Source: Gammaproteobacteria bacterium
Lineage (GTDB): Bacteria > Pseudomonadota > Gammaproteobacteria > Steroidobacterales > GCA-2729495
Direction: 5' to 3'
Length of the DNA: 64,000 nucleotides
Assembly: GCA_028285245.1 (NCBI GenBank)
Contig: JANQPY010000016.1
Span: 186,001-250,000, forward strand
Under the pieces are notes generated by a model. The model was not told the DNA's origin and did no database searches. It saw only the letters and a list, made by a program, of their open reading frames with translations. Below, piece by piece: positions 52,182 through 61,438 of the stretch; the first letter of the stretch is position 1, and every line of letters starts with the position of its first letter. Made by a program: the position numbers and the translations under genes.

Positions 52182-53054
52182 ATGTCTGAGCATGCGGGAA
52201 GGTTGCGCGAAGCACTGGCCTCGGAGAAACCGCTGATCGCGCCGGGTTGCTACGACGCCCTTACGGCCCTGTTGATTGAGCAGGCCGGGTTTTCCTGCGC
52301 CTACCTGAGCGGCGCCAGTGTAGCTTTTACCCGCCTTGGGCGGCCCGACCTGGGCTTGACTACGTTGAGCGAAGTCGCAGACACGGTTGGAAACATTCGG
52401 GATCGCATATCTATTCCGTTGATCGCCGATGGCGACAACGGCTTCGGCAACGCGTTGAACGTACAACGCACAGTACGCCTGCTTGAAAAGCAAGGGGCTT
52501 CGGCTATTCAGCTTGAAGATCAAACGGCACCAAAACGCTGCGGTCATCTCGATGGCAAGTCGCTCATCAGCAGCACGGAAATGTGCGGCAAAATCAAGGC
52601 CGCGCTTGATGCGCGCCAGAGCGATGAAACGGTAATTGTTGCGCGCACCGATGCCGTCGCGGTAACCGGCCTCGATGATGCGCTGGAGCGGGCGGCTGCC
52701 TACGTCGACGCCGGGGCCGACGTGTTGTTCGTTGAGTCGCCGGGAAGCCGCGAGCAACTCGGAGCGATTGGCACCGCGTTCGGAGCGCGCGTTCCGCTGC
52801 TGGCTAACATGGTCGAGGGTGGCAAGACGCCGCTGCTGCCGGCCGAAGAGCTTGGGCAAATGGGTTATCGGGTGGTGATTTTCCCTGGCGCTATGGTGCG
52901 CGTCCTGAGTTTGGCCGGCGCCCAATACCTTGAGGTGCTCCGCCGCGATGGCACGACGGCCGGTTACCTCGATCGCATGAATGACTTCGCCGCCATCAAT
53001 CAGCTGATTGGAACCGATGCGCTGCTTCACTCAGCATCTCGCTATGACGACTGA
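52182..53054 (+). CDS. Isocitrate lyase/PEP mutase-family enzyme (malate-type lyase)
   Basis: A 290-residue TIM-barrel enzyme. YDALTALLIEQAGF, LSGASVAFTRLG, IADGDNGFGNALNVQRTV and IQLEDQTAPKRCGH are family marks; the catalytic cysteine loop KRCGH is at residues 118-122. That loop is found in the lyases (isocitrate, 2-methylisocitrate, 2,3-dimethylmalate) and oxaloacetate hydrolase, but not in PEP mutase, so C-C cleavage of a substituted malate is more likely than phosphonate chemistry. It lies 2 bases after the swivel subunit, completing the operon. Cleavage of a hydrated product to pyruvate or glyoxylate plus an acid is the natural inference. Confidence 0.88.
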   Translation: MSEHAGRLREALASEKPLIAPGCYDALTALLIEQAGFSCAYLSGASVAFTRLGRPDLGLTTLSEVADTVGNIRDRISIPLIADGDNGFGNALNVQRTVRLLEKQGASAIQLEDQTAPKRCGHLDGKSLISSTEMCGKIKAALDARQSDETVIVARTDAVAVTGLDDALERAAAYVDAGADVLFVESPGSREQLGAIGTAFGARVPLLANMVEGGKTPLLPAEELGQMGYRVVIFPGAMVRVLSLAGAQYLEVLRRDGTTAGYLDRMNDFAAINQLIGTDALLHSASRYDD

Positions 53055-53229
53055 TTCAGCTCCGATCCGGGGAGCTGATCCAGAGGATTCCTAAAAATTA
53101 CATAACGTTAGCTTGTATTTCGATCAGAAAGTGTCAAAATGCTGACGGTGCGCTGAGAGCCACGGTCCTTAAGGCTACGTGGGCTCAGCTTCGCGGGGTT
53201 AGGGTTCCGCGAGCGACGGGAGTCAGTTG

Positions 53230-55881
53230 TTGGATCACAGGTCAACCCTCACGGGTTTACATCAGGCCCTGGCCGGTGAGCGTACGCCCGGCGGGCTGGA
53301 TGTCGTCTACACCAAGCTGGCGATAGACCTGCAGAACCTCGATGAGGCCTCCGCGGCAGAGACGATTCAGACGAGTCTCGAAACGCTGCGCGATGCAGTC
53401 GGCTGTGACGCAGTGGCTATCGCCATGGTGGACCACGAGGAGTCGACGCTAGCCGAAGTCTTTGCGGCATCAGGTCCCTTCTCGCCTGGTAATCCTGCTG
53501 TTTTGCAGGGCCAGTCCCTGAGCGATTTTCCCTGGCTTGGCAGCCAGTTTGCCCACCTGCGCCTGCTGGGTATTGGCGATACGGCTCAGCCTGAAGCGGG
53601 CCGAGAGGTCGACGCGTCGGTGTTTGCCAGCCTGCGCATCGCGGCGGTGCAGGTTGCGGGATTTTTCGTGCACCGGCGGTTAGCGGGCTTTGTTGCGTTT
53701 TGCTTTGGCCTGCCGCAGGCGACCTGGAGCGCCGATCATCAGCTTCTGCTTAAGCTCATCGCCTCGAGTTTCTCCGCGGGCCTTGCCCGCCTGCGCGACA
53801 CGACGAACCTGGCGCAGATGGAGGAGCGTGAGGAAGTCATGATCCAGGCTGCCAACGACGGCACATGGGATTTTGACGCGTACAACAACGTCATGAAGTT
53901 TTCTCCGCGTTGGAAAGCGATCATGGGCTACACGGATGAGGAGCTTGCCCGCACGCCTCCCGATTGGCGCCGGTTGGTGCATCCGGATGACCTCGCACGT
54001 GTTCAGGCCAAGCTGCGCGAGCATCTGGCTGGGCACACGGACATCTTCGAGAGCATGCACCGCATGTGTCGGCGGGATGGTGAATGGCGCTGGGTGCAGT
54101 GCCGGGCCAAAGGGCTGATGGACGAGCGTGGACGTCTGCGGCGATTGATCGGCGTTGAGACCGATATCACCGAGCAAAAAATCTATGAAGAAGCGCTATT
54201 TCGGGAAAAGGAGAGCGCACAGATCACCCTGCAGTCGATTGGTGATGGTGTAGTTACGACGGACGCTGAGTGCAACGTTGAATATCTGAATCCCGTTGCC
54301 GAAGAGCTCACCGGCTGGCGGGTCGATGACGGGACGGCCCGGCCGATTGATGAGATCTTTCGTGGGTTTCACGAAGAGACCTGCGAGCCTTTGGAGAATC
54401 CGCTGGCTGTTGCGATTCGCAGGAATCGATCGATCAAGTCTGTGCGGCCCACGCTACTTATTCGACGCAACGGGGATGAAATCTACATAGAAAGTACGGC
54501 CTCGCCCATACGCGATGACAAAGGCGAGGTGACTGGCGGCGTGCTGGTGTTTCACGACGTTAGTGAAGCACGCGAACTCAACCGGCGCCTGAGCTATCAC
54601 GCGAGCCACGACATTCTGACCGGCCTGGTCAACCGGCGGGAATTCGAGAATCGCCTGGAGCGGGCCCTGAAGAGCGCAGCGGCCAAGGAAGCTTCTTACG
54701 TGCTGTGCTATCTGGATCTGGATCAGTTCAAGATTGTGAATGACTCCTGCGGGCACAACGCAGGCGATGCGCTGCTCGGCCAGATGGGCGCTCTGCTAAA
54801 GGGCAAGAGCCGCTGGCGGGACACGCTCGCAAGGCTTGGCGGCGATGAGTTTGGATTGCTGCTCGAGAGCTGCAGCATGGAAGAAGCCATGCGGACAGCA
54901 GACGGACTGCGTGAGGCGATCCGCGAGCACAAATTTACCTGGGACGACCGCAGTTTCACGCTCGGCGCTAGCATCGGCATAGTGCCCATCACAGCGGAAA
55001 CCGAGGATGTAGCTGCCCTTTTAAGTGCCGCGGATAGCGCCTGCCAGGCTGCCAAGGATGCCGGGCGTAATCGCATTTACAGCTATCAGGATAACGACAT
55101 CGACCTGATGCGGCGGCGGCGCGAGATGCAGTGGGCTGCGCGCATCAACAACGCTTTGGAAGAGTCCAGGTTCGAGCTGTTCCGGCAAACCATCCAGCCT
55201 CTGCAGAGCCAGAACGAAGGCGCGCACTATGAGTTGCTCCTGCGGATGCGGGATGAGAGCGGCAAGCTGGTATCGCCCGATTTATTTATCTCTGCCGCGG
55301 AGCGCTACGGCATTACGCCGAGCATTGATCGTTGGGTCGTGAACCACGCCTTTCGTTGGCTGGTATCCGAAGCAGATGAACGTGAACGGCTATCGCTTTG
55401 CTCCATTAACCTTTCGGGACAAAGCCTTACCGACGATGATTTTCTGCCTTACGTCGTCCAGCAGTTTCAGACCAGCGGGCTGGACGCAACCAAGATTTGT
55501 TTCGAGATTACTGAAACCGCGGCTATCGCCAGCTACGCCCAGGCCAGCCGTTTCATCAATGCGCTGAAGGAGCTGGGCTGCCAGTTTGCGCTCGACGATT
55601 TCGGTACAGGCTTGTCTTCCTTCGGCTACCTCAAGCACTTCCCGGTCGACTATCTGAAGATCGACGGTTCGTTCGTAAAGGAGATTCTGCACGATCCGAT
55701 TGACCGGGAAATGGTGCGGTCAATCAACGAGATCGGACACCTTACCGGCAAGCAAACAATCGCCGAGTTCGCGGAGAACAACGAAATCATTACGATGCTA
55801 AAGGGGATGGGCGTGGACTACGCTCAGGGTTACGGCGTCGACGAGCCGAAGCGGGTGCTGATGGCCGTCGTCAACGGCTAG
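53230..55881 (+). CDS. GAF-PAS-PAS-GGDEF-EAL c-di-GMP signalling protein
   Basis: An 883-residue cytoplasmic multidomain protein. The first 185 residues look GAF-like. Two PAS domains follow: EREEVMIQAANDGTWDFDA to ETDITEQK, and ITLQSIGDGVVTTDAE to VFHDVSEAR. The GGDEF domain has HDILTGLVNRREFE and an intact LGGDEFG (about 537), so it may make c-di-GMP. The EAL domain has ELLLR (about 668), NLSGQSL, EITETA, DDFGTGLSSFGYLK and KIDGSF. Both domains seem competent, so net activity depends on PAS input. The start is TTG; 53230 is chosen over 53227 because GGGAG is 7 bases upstream. There are no transmembrane segments. Confidence 0.88.
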   Translation: MDHRSTLTGLHQALAGERTPGGLDVVYTKLAIDLQNLDEASAAETIQTSLETLRDAVGCDAVAIAMVDHEESTLAEVFAASGPFSPGNPAVLQGQSLSDFPWLGSQFAHLRLLGIGDTAQPEAGREVDASVFASLRIAAVQVAGFFVHRRLAGFVAFCFGLPQATWSADHQLLLKLIASSFSAGLARLRDTTNLAQMEEREEVMIQAANDGTWDFDAYNNVMKFSPRWKAIMGYTDEELARTPPDWRRLVHPDDLARVQAKLREHLAGHTDIFESMHRMCRRDGEWRWVQCRAKGLMDERGRLRRLIGVETDITEQKIYEEALFREKESAQITLQSIGDGVVTTDAECNVEYLNPVAEELTGWRVDDGTARPIDEIFRGFHEETCEPLENPLAVAIRRNRSIKSVRPTLLIRRNGDEIYIESTASPIRDDKGEVTGGVLVFHDVSEARELNRRLSYHASHDILTGLVNRREFENRLERALKSAAAKEASYVLCYLDLDQFKIVNDSCGHNAGDALLGQMGALLKGKSRWRDTLARLGGDEFGLLLESCSMEEAMRTADGLREAIREHKFTWDDRSFTLGASIGIVPITAETEDVAALLSAADSACQAAKDAGRNRIYSYQDNDIDLMRRRREMQWAARINNALEESRFELFRQTIQPLQSQNEGAHYELLLRMRDESGKLVSPDLFISAAERYGITPSIDRWVVNHAFRWLVSEADERERLSLCSINLSGQSLTDDDFLPYVVQQFQTSGLDATKICFEITETAAIASYAQASRFINALKELGCQFALDDFGTGLSSFGYLKHFPVDYLKIDGSFVKEILHDPIDREMVRSINEIGHLTGKQTIAEFAENNEIITMLKGMGVDYAQGYGVDEPKRVLMAVVNG

Positions 55882-56010
55882 CTTCCATCAGAAGAGCCAC
55901 AACCGGGCCGATACGTTTGCTGGCCTGGCTCAGCCTGTTGTCGGAAGGCTTGTGCCTGAGCCTGAATCCTGGACGTCAGCGCCTCTGCAGCCGGTGCTAT
56001 TCTCGGCACC

Positions 56011-57945
56011 ATGACCGTTCTATGGCGGCCTTCACACCAGCGCGTCAGAGCGACGAAGCTTGCGGACTTCCTGTCGTCGCACGGATTGTATTCATCTGAA
56101 CATGACCTCGACTATGCGTCTGCTCATCGCTGGTCGATTGAAGAACCCGAGGCTTTCTGGCGGTCGCTGTGGAGATACACGGGAGTCATCGGCGAGGCAG
56201 GTGAAGCGGTCGTCGCCGAGACGGGCGACATGCCGTCGGCCCGCTTCTTTCCAGAAGCGCGACTGAACTTTGCCGAGAACCTGCTACGGCGTCGCGGCGA
56301 TGACGATGCCATCATTGCCGAGTCTGAGAGCGGCGAGATTCGGCGTCTGAGCTGGGATCAGCTGCATGCTGATACGGCAGCGTTCGCCAGCTTTCTTCGC
56401 GCCTGTGGATTAGCACCCGGTGATCGCGTAGCCGCTATTTTGCCGAACGTGCCTGAGACAGTGGTGGCGATGCTCGGATCCGCAAGCGTTGGTGCGGTGT
56501 TTTCTTCGGTGTCACCCGACTTTGGGGCCGATGGCATCGTTGACCGGTTCGGACCGATTGCACCCAGAGTCCTCGTGGTTTGTGACAGCTATGACCACGG
56601 CGGAAAGCAGTATGACGTGCGCGCCCGGATGGCGGATGTGCTCAAGCGACTGCCTGGCGTGGAGCAGGTGGTTGTTGTATCAGCGAGTGGGTATGGCAAC
56701 CCGGAACTCGCGTTGCGCTGGGATGACATGCTCGCGGCGCAGCGTGGCGCGGACCACAACTTCGTCCAGCTGCCATTCGATCATCCGCTGTATATCGTGT
56801 TTTCGAGTGGCACGACCGGTCTGCCAAAGTGCATCGTGCACCGCGCCGGTGGCGTGTTGCTGCAGCATCTGAAGGAGCATCAGCTGCATTGCGATATTCA
56901 CGCCGGCGACCGCATTTGCTACTACACGACCTGTGGCTGGATGATGTGGAACTGGCTGGTGTCCGGGCTGGCGTCCGCGGCAACCCTTTGCCTCTACGAT
57001 GGATCGCCGCTCTCGCCTGACGGGCTGCGATTGTTCGAAGTCAGTGAGCGGCACGACTTAAGTTTTCTCGGCTTGTCCGCAAAGTTGCTGGACAGCCTGC
57101 GGAAGTCCGGGCTGCGCCCGGCGGATTGCTGTGATCTGGCGTCTTTGCGCACCATTGCATCGACCGGCTCGCCGCTGTCGGCCGAGGGATTCAGGTACGT
57201 CTACGACGCCGTGCATACAAACGTGCAGCTCGCTTCAATTTCGGGTGGCACAGATTTACTTGCCTGCTTCGTTGCCGGCAACCCCGCAGGCCCGGTCCGT
57301 GCCGGCGAAATCGCGGTGCCGGCCTTAGGCATGGCGGTTGCAGTGTTTGGCGATGACGGCGAGCCAGTGACCGAAGAGGCGGGTGAGCTGGTCTGCGAGC
57401 GAGCGTTTCCCTCTCAGCCGCTGGGGTTCTGGGATGACCCGGATGGTTCGCGCTATCGGTCAGCCTACTTCGAGCAGTTTCCCGGTGCCTGGTGCCACGG
57501 AGACCTGGTCATTGAGACTCGTCACGGTGGCTACATCGTGCTCGGCCGTTCAGATGCAGTACTGAATCCGGGTGGCGTGCGTATTGGCACGGCTGAAATT
57601 TACCGGCAGGTTGAAACGTTCGATGAGGTGCAAGAATGCGTGGCGGTTGGTCAGAGCTGGGACGGCGATACGCGGGTTGTGTTATTCGTGGTCTTGCGTG
57701 CAAGCCAGCATCTAACCGACGAGCTCGAACAGCAAATTTGCCAGCGCCTTCGGGAGCGAGCGAGCCCACGCCATGTACCGGCGGTGATTGCGGCTGTGCC
57801 GGATATTCCGCGCACACGATCCGGCAAAATCACCGAAATCGCGGTGCGTGAGACGATACACGGGCGGCCAGTACGCAATGTGCAGGCCCTGGAGAATCCG
57901 GAAGCACTTGAACACTTTCGCAACCGCGCTGATCTGCTCAGCTAG
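56011..57945 (+). CDS. aacS: Acetoacetyl-CoA synthetase
   Basis: A 644-residue adenylate-forming ligase that activates acetoacetate to acetoacetyl-CoA, as in ketone-body or polyhydroxybutyrate use. Family marks are FPEARLNFAENLLRR, the P-loop SSGTTGLPKCIVH, GWMMWNWLVSGLASAATL, STGSPLSAEGF, SDAVLNPGGVRIGTAE and the A10-type lysine in RTRSGKITEIAVRETIHGR. The HGRPVRNVQALENPEALEHF end is typical of AacS rather than acetyl-CoA synthetase. It overlaps the end of yceI by 8 bases on the opposite strand. Confidence 0.93.
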   Translation: MTVLWRPSHQRVRATKLADFLSSHGLYSSEHDLDYASAHRWSIEEPEAFWRSLWRYTGVIGEAGEAVVAETGDMPSARFFPEARLNFAENLLRRRGDDDAIIAESESGEIRRLSWDQLHADTAAFASFLRACGLAPGDRVAAILPNVPETVVAMLGSASVGAVFSSVSPDFGADGIVDRFGPIAPRVLVVCDSYDHGGKQYDVRARMADVLKRLPGVEQVVVVSASGYGNPELALRWDDMLAAQRGADHNFVQLPFDHPLYIVFSSGTTGLPKCIVHRAGGVLLQHLKEHQLHCDIHAGDRICYYTTCGWMMWNWLVSGLASAATLCLYDGSPLSPDGLRLFEVSERHDLSFLGLSAKLLDSLRKSGLRPADCCDLASLRTIASTGSPLSAEGFRYVYDAVHTNVQLASISGGTDLLACFVAGNPAGPVRAGEIAVPALGMAVAVFGDDGEPVTEEAGELVCERAFPSQPLGFWDDPDGSRYRSAYFEQFPGAWCHGDLVIETRHGGYIVLGRSDAVLNPGGVRIGTAEIYRQVETFDEVQECVAVGQSWDGDTRVVLFVVLRASQHLTDELEQQICQRLRERASPRHVPAVIAAVPDIPRTRSGKITEIAVRETIHGRPVRNVQALENPEALEHFRNRADLLS

Positions 57946-58528
57946 GTGGTGTGTCAGTGTTCTCCTTCATCACCAGCGTAAGATTGATCGTGACAGCGTC
58001 GCCGACCCACTCCGTGTTGGTCCACAGCCCCTGACCAACACCAAACTCCAGCCGGCGCAGCGCCACTTCCCCGGTTAGTGCCCAGGTATCGTCGTTCGCA
58101 GACTTCGCAAAAGTAAACTTCATCTGTACCGGCCGCGTCTGGTCGCGCAGCGTGAGCAAAGCGTTTGCGGTGAACTCGCCAGGTTTGTCTGTAGCGATGA
58201 TCTCTTCCGTCACGAACCTGGCTTCAGGCCAGCGGCCGATGTCAAACCAATCGCTGCCGCGCAGATAGTCGTCGCGCTCGGCATACTCTGTGTCAACAGA
58301 ATCAATCGCAACAATGCCCGTTATAGCACCTGCCGACGGGTCATCCGCATCAAAGCTTACCTCTGCGGAGAAGGTGTCAAATCGCCCGGTGAAGCTCGCG
58401 CCTTGCTGTGTGGCGGTAAAGCTGAGCGAGCTGGCATCATTCAATACCTCCCACGCGCCCGAGCTGGCCGGATACGTCAGTAGCATGGCCAGTGCGAACC
58501 ACAGATGCCGAGCCCGAGAGTTACTCAC
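57938..58528 (-). CDS. YceI-family periplasmic isoprenoid/lipid-binding protein
   Basis: A 196-residue protein of the YceI lipocalin-like family that binds polyisoprenoids or ubiquinone-like lipids. It has a signal peptide (ending near ASSGAWE), then WEVLNDASSLSFTATQQG, FDTFSAEVSFDADDPSAGAI, DYLRGSDWFDIGRWPEARF and LTLRDQTRPVQMKFTF. The GTG start lies inside the end of the cytochrome b561 gene. This YceI-cytochrome b561 pair is common in proteobacteria and may act together in quinone/redox stress. Confidence 0.92.
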   Translation of the reverse strand: MSNSRARHLWFALAMLLTYPASSGAWEVLNDASSLSFTATQQGASFTGRFDTFSAEVSFDADDPSAGAITGIVAIDSVDTEYAERDDYLRGSDWFDIGRWPEARFVTEEIIATDKPGEFTANALLTLRDQTRPVQMKFTFAKSANDDTWALTGEVALRRLEFGVGQGLWTNTEWVGDAVTINLTLVMKENTDTPPS

Positions 58529-59081
58529 GTTCAGCTCTTACCCAAGGCAGCATCCGCTGCAGTAAGCGGTCCCGCTTTATCCACTGATGCCAGCAGGCAG
58601 CCGCCGTGTGTCCGACTATTAGTGTCATTAGGCTATAGGCCAGAATGCGATGAGTAAGTTCCAAAGCATCGTGAAGTTCCCGGTTTGGTGCAACGAGATC
58701 CGGTAGCGTGACGAGTGAGAACAGGCTGACCGGAAAGTTGGCTGCAGAAGAGCTCAGCCACCCGGTCAGCGGGAGCGAGAACAGCAGTGCGTAAAGAGCG
58801 AAGTGCACAGCCTGAGACAGTCCGTGCTGTAGCGGACTGGCACCTTCAATGCGTGGGGGTGGTGGTTTGATCCAACGCCAGGCCAGGCGCAGAGCTGTCA
58901 AACTAAACACGGTCAGGCCGATGGACTTGTGCAGCGCATAGCTGGCCAGCTTATCCGGACTGAGTGGCAGCCCAATCATGTAGTAGGCCAGCGGAATCTG
59001 AAAAACAATGAGTGCGGCAGTGGTCCAGTGAAACAGCTGCGCGAGCGGGCTGAATCGTTGGCGATCAGACAAGCTCACCAT
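58521..59081 (-). CDS. Cytochrome b561 (diheme membrane protein)
   Basis: A 186-residue, four-helix b561-type cytochrome that moves electrons across the inner membrane between quinol and periplasmic partners. Histidine haem ligands are seen in LFHWTTAALIVF, SYALHKSIGLTVF and ELTHRILAYSLMTLIVGHTA. It overlaps yceI by 8 bases. It starts at ATG 59081 and is 9 bases after nadC. Confidence 0.9.
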   Translation of the reverse strand: MVSLSDRQRFSPLAQLFHWTTAALIVFQIPLAYYMIGLPLSPDKLASYALHKSIGLTVFSLTALRLAWRWIKPPPPRIEGASPLQHGLSQAVHFALYALLFSLPLTGWLSSSAANFPVSLFSLVTLPDLVAPNRELHDALELTHRILAYSLMTLIVGHTAAACWHQWIKRDRLLQRMLPWVRAERE

Positions 59082-59090
59082 CGCTCTCAG

Positions 59091-60014
59091 CTAGGACTCG
59101 TTGTCAGGCTCATGGTCAAAACTGAAGCGCATGGAAAAATCTATGGCTCGAAGATCCTTCGTTAACGCACCGACCGAGATGTAGTCGACGCCGGTCTCAG
59201 CGATATCGCGAACCGTATCCAAAGTGACACCGCCGGAGGCCTCGAGCCCGGCACGACTTGAGCTTTCTTCCCGCATCTCAACGGCGTGTCGCAGCTCGCC
59301 CAGCGAAAAATTATCCAGCAAGATGCGGTCGGTTGACGTAGTGAGTGCTTCGCGGAGTTGCACCAGGTTTTCGACTTCAATCTCAACCAGCACGCCGCTG
59401 CTATCGGCAGCCCGCACCGCGTTGGCAATGCTGCCGGCTGCAGCAATGTGGTTTTCCTTAATCAGCACTGCATCGAATAGCCCGAGCCGGTGGTTCTCAG
59501 CGCCACCACGCCGCACTGCATACTTTTGCGCGAGTCGCAGGCCCGGAATCGTCTTTCTCGTATCCAGGATGATCGTGCCAGTGTCGGCGACTGCGTCGAC
59601 ATAGCGGCGCGTAAGCGTAGCGGTGGCCGAGAGCGTCTGCAGGAAGTTCAGCGCCGCCCTCTCTCCCGTAAGGACCGAACGGGCGTTACCGTGCACGCGG
59701 CAGATAGAATCATTGGCCTCGGCGTTGCCGCCCTCTGTGACAAGCCAATCGATCGAAACCTGTTCATCGAGGTGTCGATAGACGGAGTTAAACCATGGCT
59801 GACCACAGATAACAGCCGGCTCACGCAGGCGCACGGTGGCGCTGGCTGACTGAGATGCTGGTACGAGCGCGGCCGTCTTGTCGCCCGCGCCGACGTCTTC
59901 GGCCAGCGCCGCGCGAACGTTGGCAGCGACGCTGTCTTCATTCGCTGGACTGAGAGATTGCTCAGTAATTGTCGATGCTATCCGTGGCCGCTTCGGCAGC
60001 GGCCGGGCCGGCAA
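59091..60014 (-). CDS. nadC: Nicotinate-nucleotide pyrophosphorylase (quinolinate phosphoribosyltransferase)
   Basis: Converts quinolinate and PRPP to nicotinic acid mononucleotide, completing the pathway started by nadAB. Marks are ALAEDVGAGDKTAALVP, GERAALNFLQTLSATATLT, LDTRKTIPGLRLAQKYAV, RRGGAENHRLGLFDAVLIKENHI and EIEVENLVQL. The reading frame lacks a good ATG: the first start is TTG 60014, with GGAG just upstream. A nearby ATG at 60021 is in another frame and ends after 19 codons. The homologous region starts near residue 25, so the real start is not certain. Confidence 0.92.
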   Translation of the reverse strand: MPARPLPKRPRIASTITEQSLSPANEDSVAANVRAALAEDVGAGDKTAALVPASQSASATVRLREPAVICGQPWFNSVYRHLDEQVSIDWLVTEGGNAEANDSICRVHGNARSVLTGERAALNFLQTLSATATLTRRYVDAVADTGTIILDTRKTIPGLRLAQKYAVRRGGAENHRLGLFDAVLIKENHIAAAGSIANAVRAADSSGVLVEIEVENLVQLREALTTSTDRILLDNFSLGELRHAVEMREESSSRAGLEASGGVTLDTVRDIAETGVDYISVGALTKDLRAIDFSMRFSFDHEPDNES

Positions 60015-60074
60015 GCTCCATTAGGATCGCCGTCCGGCACACCCGCGCGGTTTGCCGGCCCGCGGGAGTCGCCG

Positions 60075-60659
60075 CTACAGGAAGAAGCCGTGTGTTGCGC
60101 CGACCATGCTCATCAGCATTGGAATTGACAACATTGTGTTAGTCCGCGATGCCATAAGCGCGGTGCTCTTGGCCTTGGCGATCTCATCGGCGCTCGATTC
60201 CACGAGTCCGAGTACCTTTTTCTGGTTCGGCCAGATCAGGATCCAGACGTTGAACAGCATGATGGTGCCGAGCCAGGCGCCGATGCCAATGCGCAGCCCA
60301 TAGTCGCCACTCAGCGTAAAGGCATTAATGAGTTCGCCCTGGACCATCAGGTAGAACGCGCCGGTAAGCCACGTGAGCAGGGCTGCCCAGCGAAACCAGA
60401 ATAGTGCTCGCGGGGCCGCATACTTGGTGATACCGGCGCCGCCTGGCCCGCCTTCATCGGCGGCCGCTTCGGCCAGAGCCTGAACCTGCACGAAATTGAA
60501 GTAATACAGCAGGCCAATCCACATGACGCCAACCATGACGTGGGCCCAGATGACAAAGCGGGCGTAGCCAACGCCAGTTTGTCCGGCAACCAGCGCAATC
60601 GCGGCCGCAAGCACAAAACCCAGGGCAACGGTGCCCCCGATACTCTTCAAAGGATTCAT
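60075..60659 (-). CDS. Urate hydroxylase PuuD-like membrane protein (urate_ox_N type)
   Basis: A 194-residue integral membrane protein from ATG 60659. It matches the N-terminal membrane domain of the PuuD urate hydroxylase: FVIWAHVMVGVMWIGLLYYFNFVQV, APRALFWFRWAALLTWLTGAFYL, WLGTIMLFNVWILIWPNQKKVLG, NTMLSIPMLMSMVGATHGF. The full PuuD has a cytochrome c domain after this, which is absent here. Neither purine genes nor a cytochrome are adjacent, so urate as substrate is uncertain. Confidence 0.85.
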   Translation of the reverse strand: MNPLKSIGGTVALGFVLAAAIALVAGQTGVGYARFVIWAHVMVGVMWIGLLYYFNFVQVQALAEAAADEGGPGGAGITKYAAPRALFWFRWAALLTWLTGAFYLMVQGELINAFTLSGDYGLRIGIGAWLGTIMLFNVWILIWPNQKKVLGLVESSADEIAKAKSTALMASRTNTMLSIPMLMSMVGATHGFFL

Positions 60660-60791
60660 GGCACTCAATCTCCGTCGTGCGAACCGGTAGAGCCGCTGCC
60701 AGGTTGGCCGCGCTGGTTTCCGGCGAGGCCGCAAGGATAGGCGAGCCCCCGCATAGATTCAATTGAGCTGGCGCGCTACAGCCAGTCCAGT

Positions 60792-61436
60792 TCAGCCGGT
60801 GTCGGCTGGCGACGCTTGTATAGCCGCCTCTTCGTAGATTGGGCGGAATCGATTGACGATGGCACAAAACAGCTCGGCGGTGCGCTGTGCATCGTATGCA
60901 GCAGAGTGCGCGGAGCTGGAGTCCCAGGCGATGCCAGCGGCCGCCGCCGCCCGGGCGAGCACGGTTTGGCCAAATGCCACGCCGGCCAGCGTAGCTGTGT
61001 CAAAGATGCTGAATGGGTGAAACGGATTTCGCTTGATGCCCGTGCGCATGACGGCCTGATTGAGAAAGTTGAGGTCGAACTGTGCGTTGTGACCGACCAG
61101 GACCGCTCGTCTGCAGTCGGTGGCACGAATCTCCGCCCGCACTTCCCGAAACACTCGCTGGAGCGCATCGCGCTCAGCAATCGCAGGCCGCAGGGGGTGA
61201 GTGGGGTCGATGCCGGTGACCTCCAGCGCCGCAGGTTCGATGTTGGCGCCTTCGAACGGCTGCACGTGAAAACGGGTGACGTCGCCCGGCTGAAGATTTC
61301 CAGCTGCATCGAGCTGGAGCAACACAGCAGCAATCTCCAGCAGTGCATCGGTTTGATGATTAAAACCGCCGGTTTCCACATCCACCACAACCGGCAGAAA
61401 CCCTCGAAATCGCGTTGCGATGCCGGTGCCTGACAT
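60792..61436 (-). CDS. rnt: Ribonuclease T
   Basis: A DEDDh 3'-5' exoribonuclease that trims the 3' ends of tRNA and other stable RNAs. Its 214 residues carry [18 protein letters not shown] with DALLEIAAV (motif I), [18 protein letters not shown] (motif II) and [17 protein letters not shown] (motif III with the His). The C-terminal tail [13 protein letters not shown] is short. It is 2 bases downstream of the aminopeptidase gene. Confidence 0.94.
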   Translation of the reverse strand: MSGTGIATRFRGFLPVVVDVETGGFNHQTDALLEIAAVLLQLDAAGNLQPGDVTRFHVQPFEGANIEPAALEVTGIDPTHPLRPAIAERDALQRVFREVRAEIRATDCRRAVLVGHNAQFDLNFLNQAVMRTGIKRNPFHPFSIFDTATLAGVAFGQTVLARAAAAAGIAWDSSSAHSAAYDAQRTAELFCAIVNRFRPIYEEAAIQASPADTG

Positions 61437-61438
61437 CG

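Noticed and set aside
52182..53054. Phosphoenolpyruvate mutase of phosphonate synthesis
   Set aside because: The KRCGH loop of C-C lyases is present, and no phosphonopyruvate decarboxylase is adjacent.
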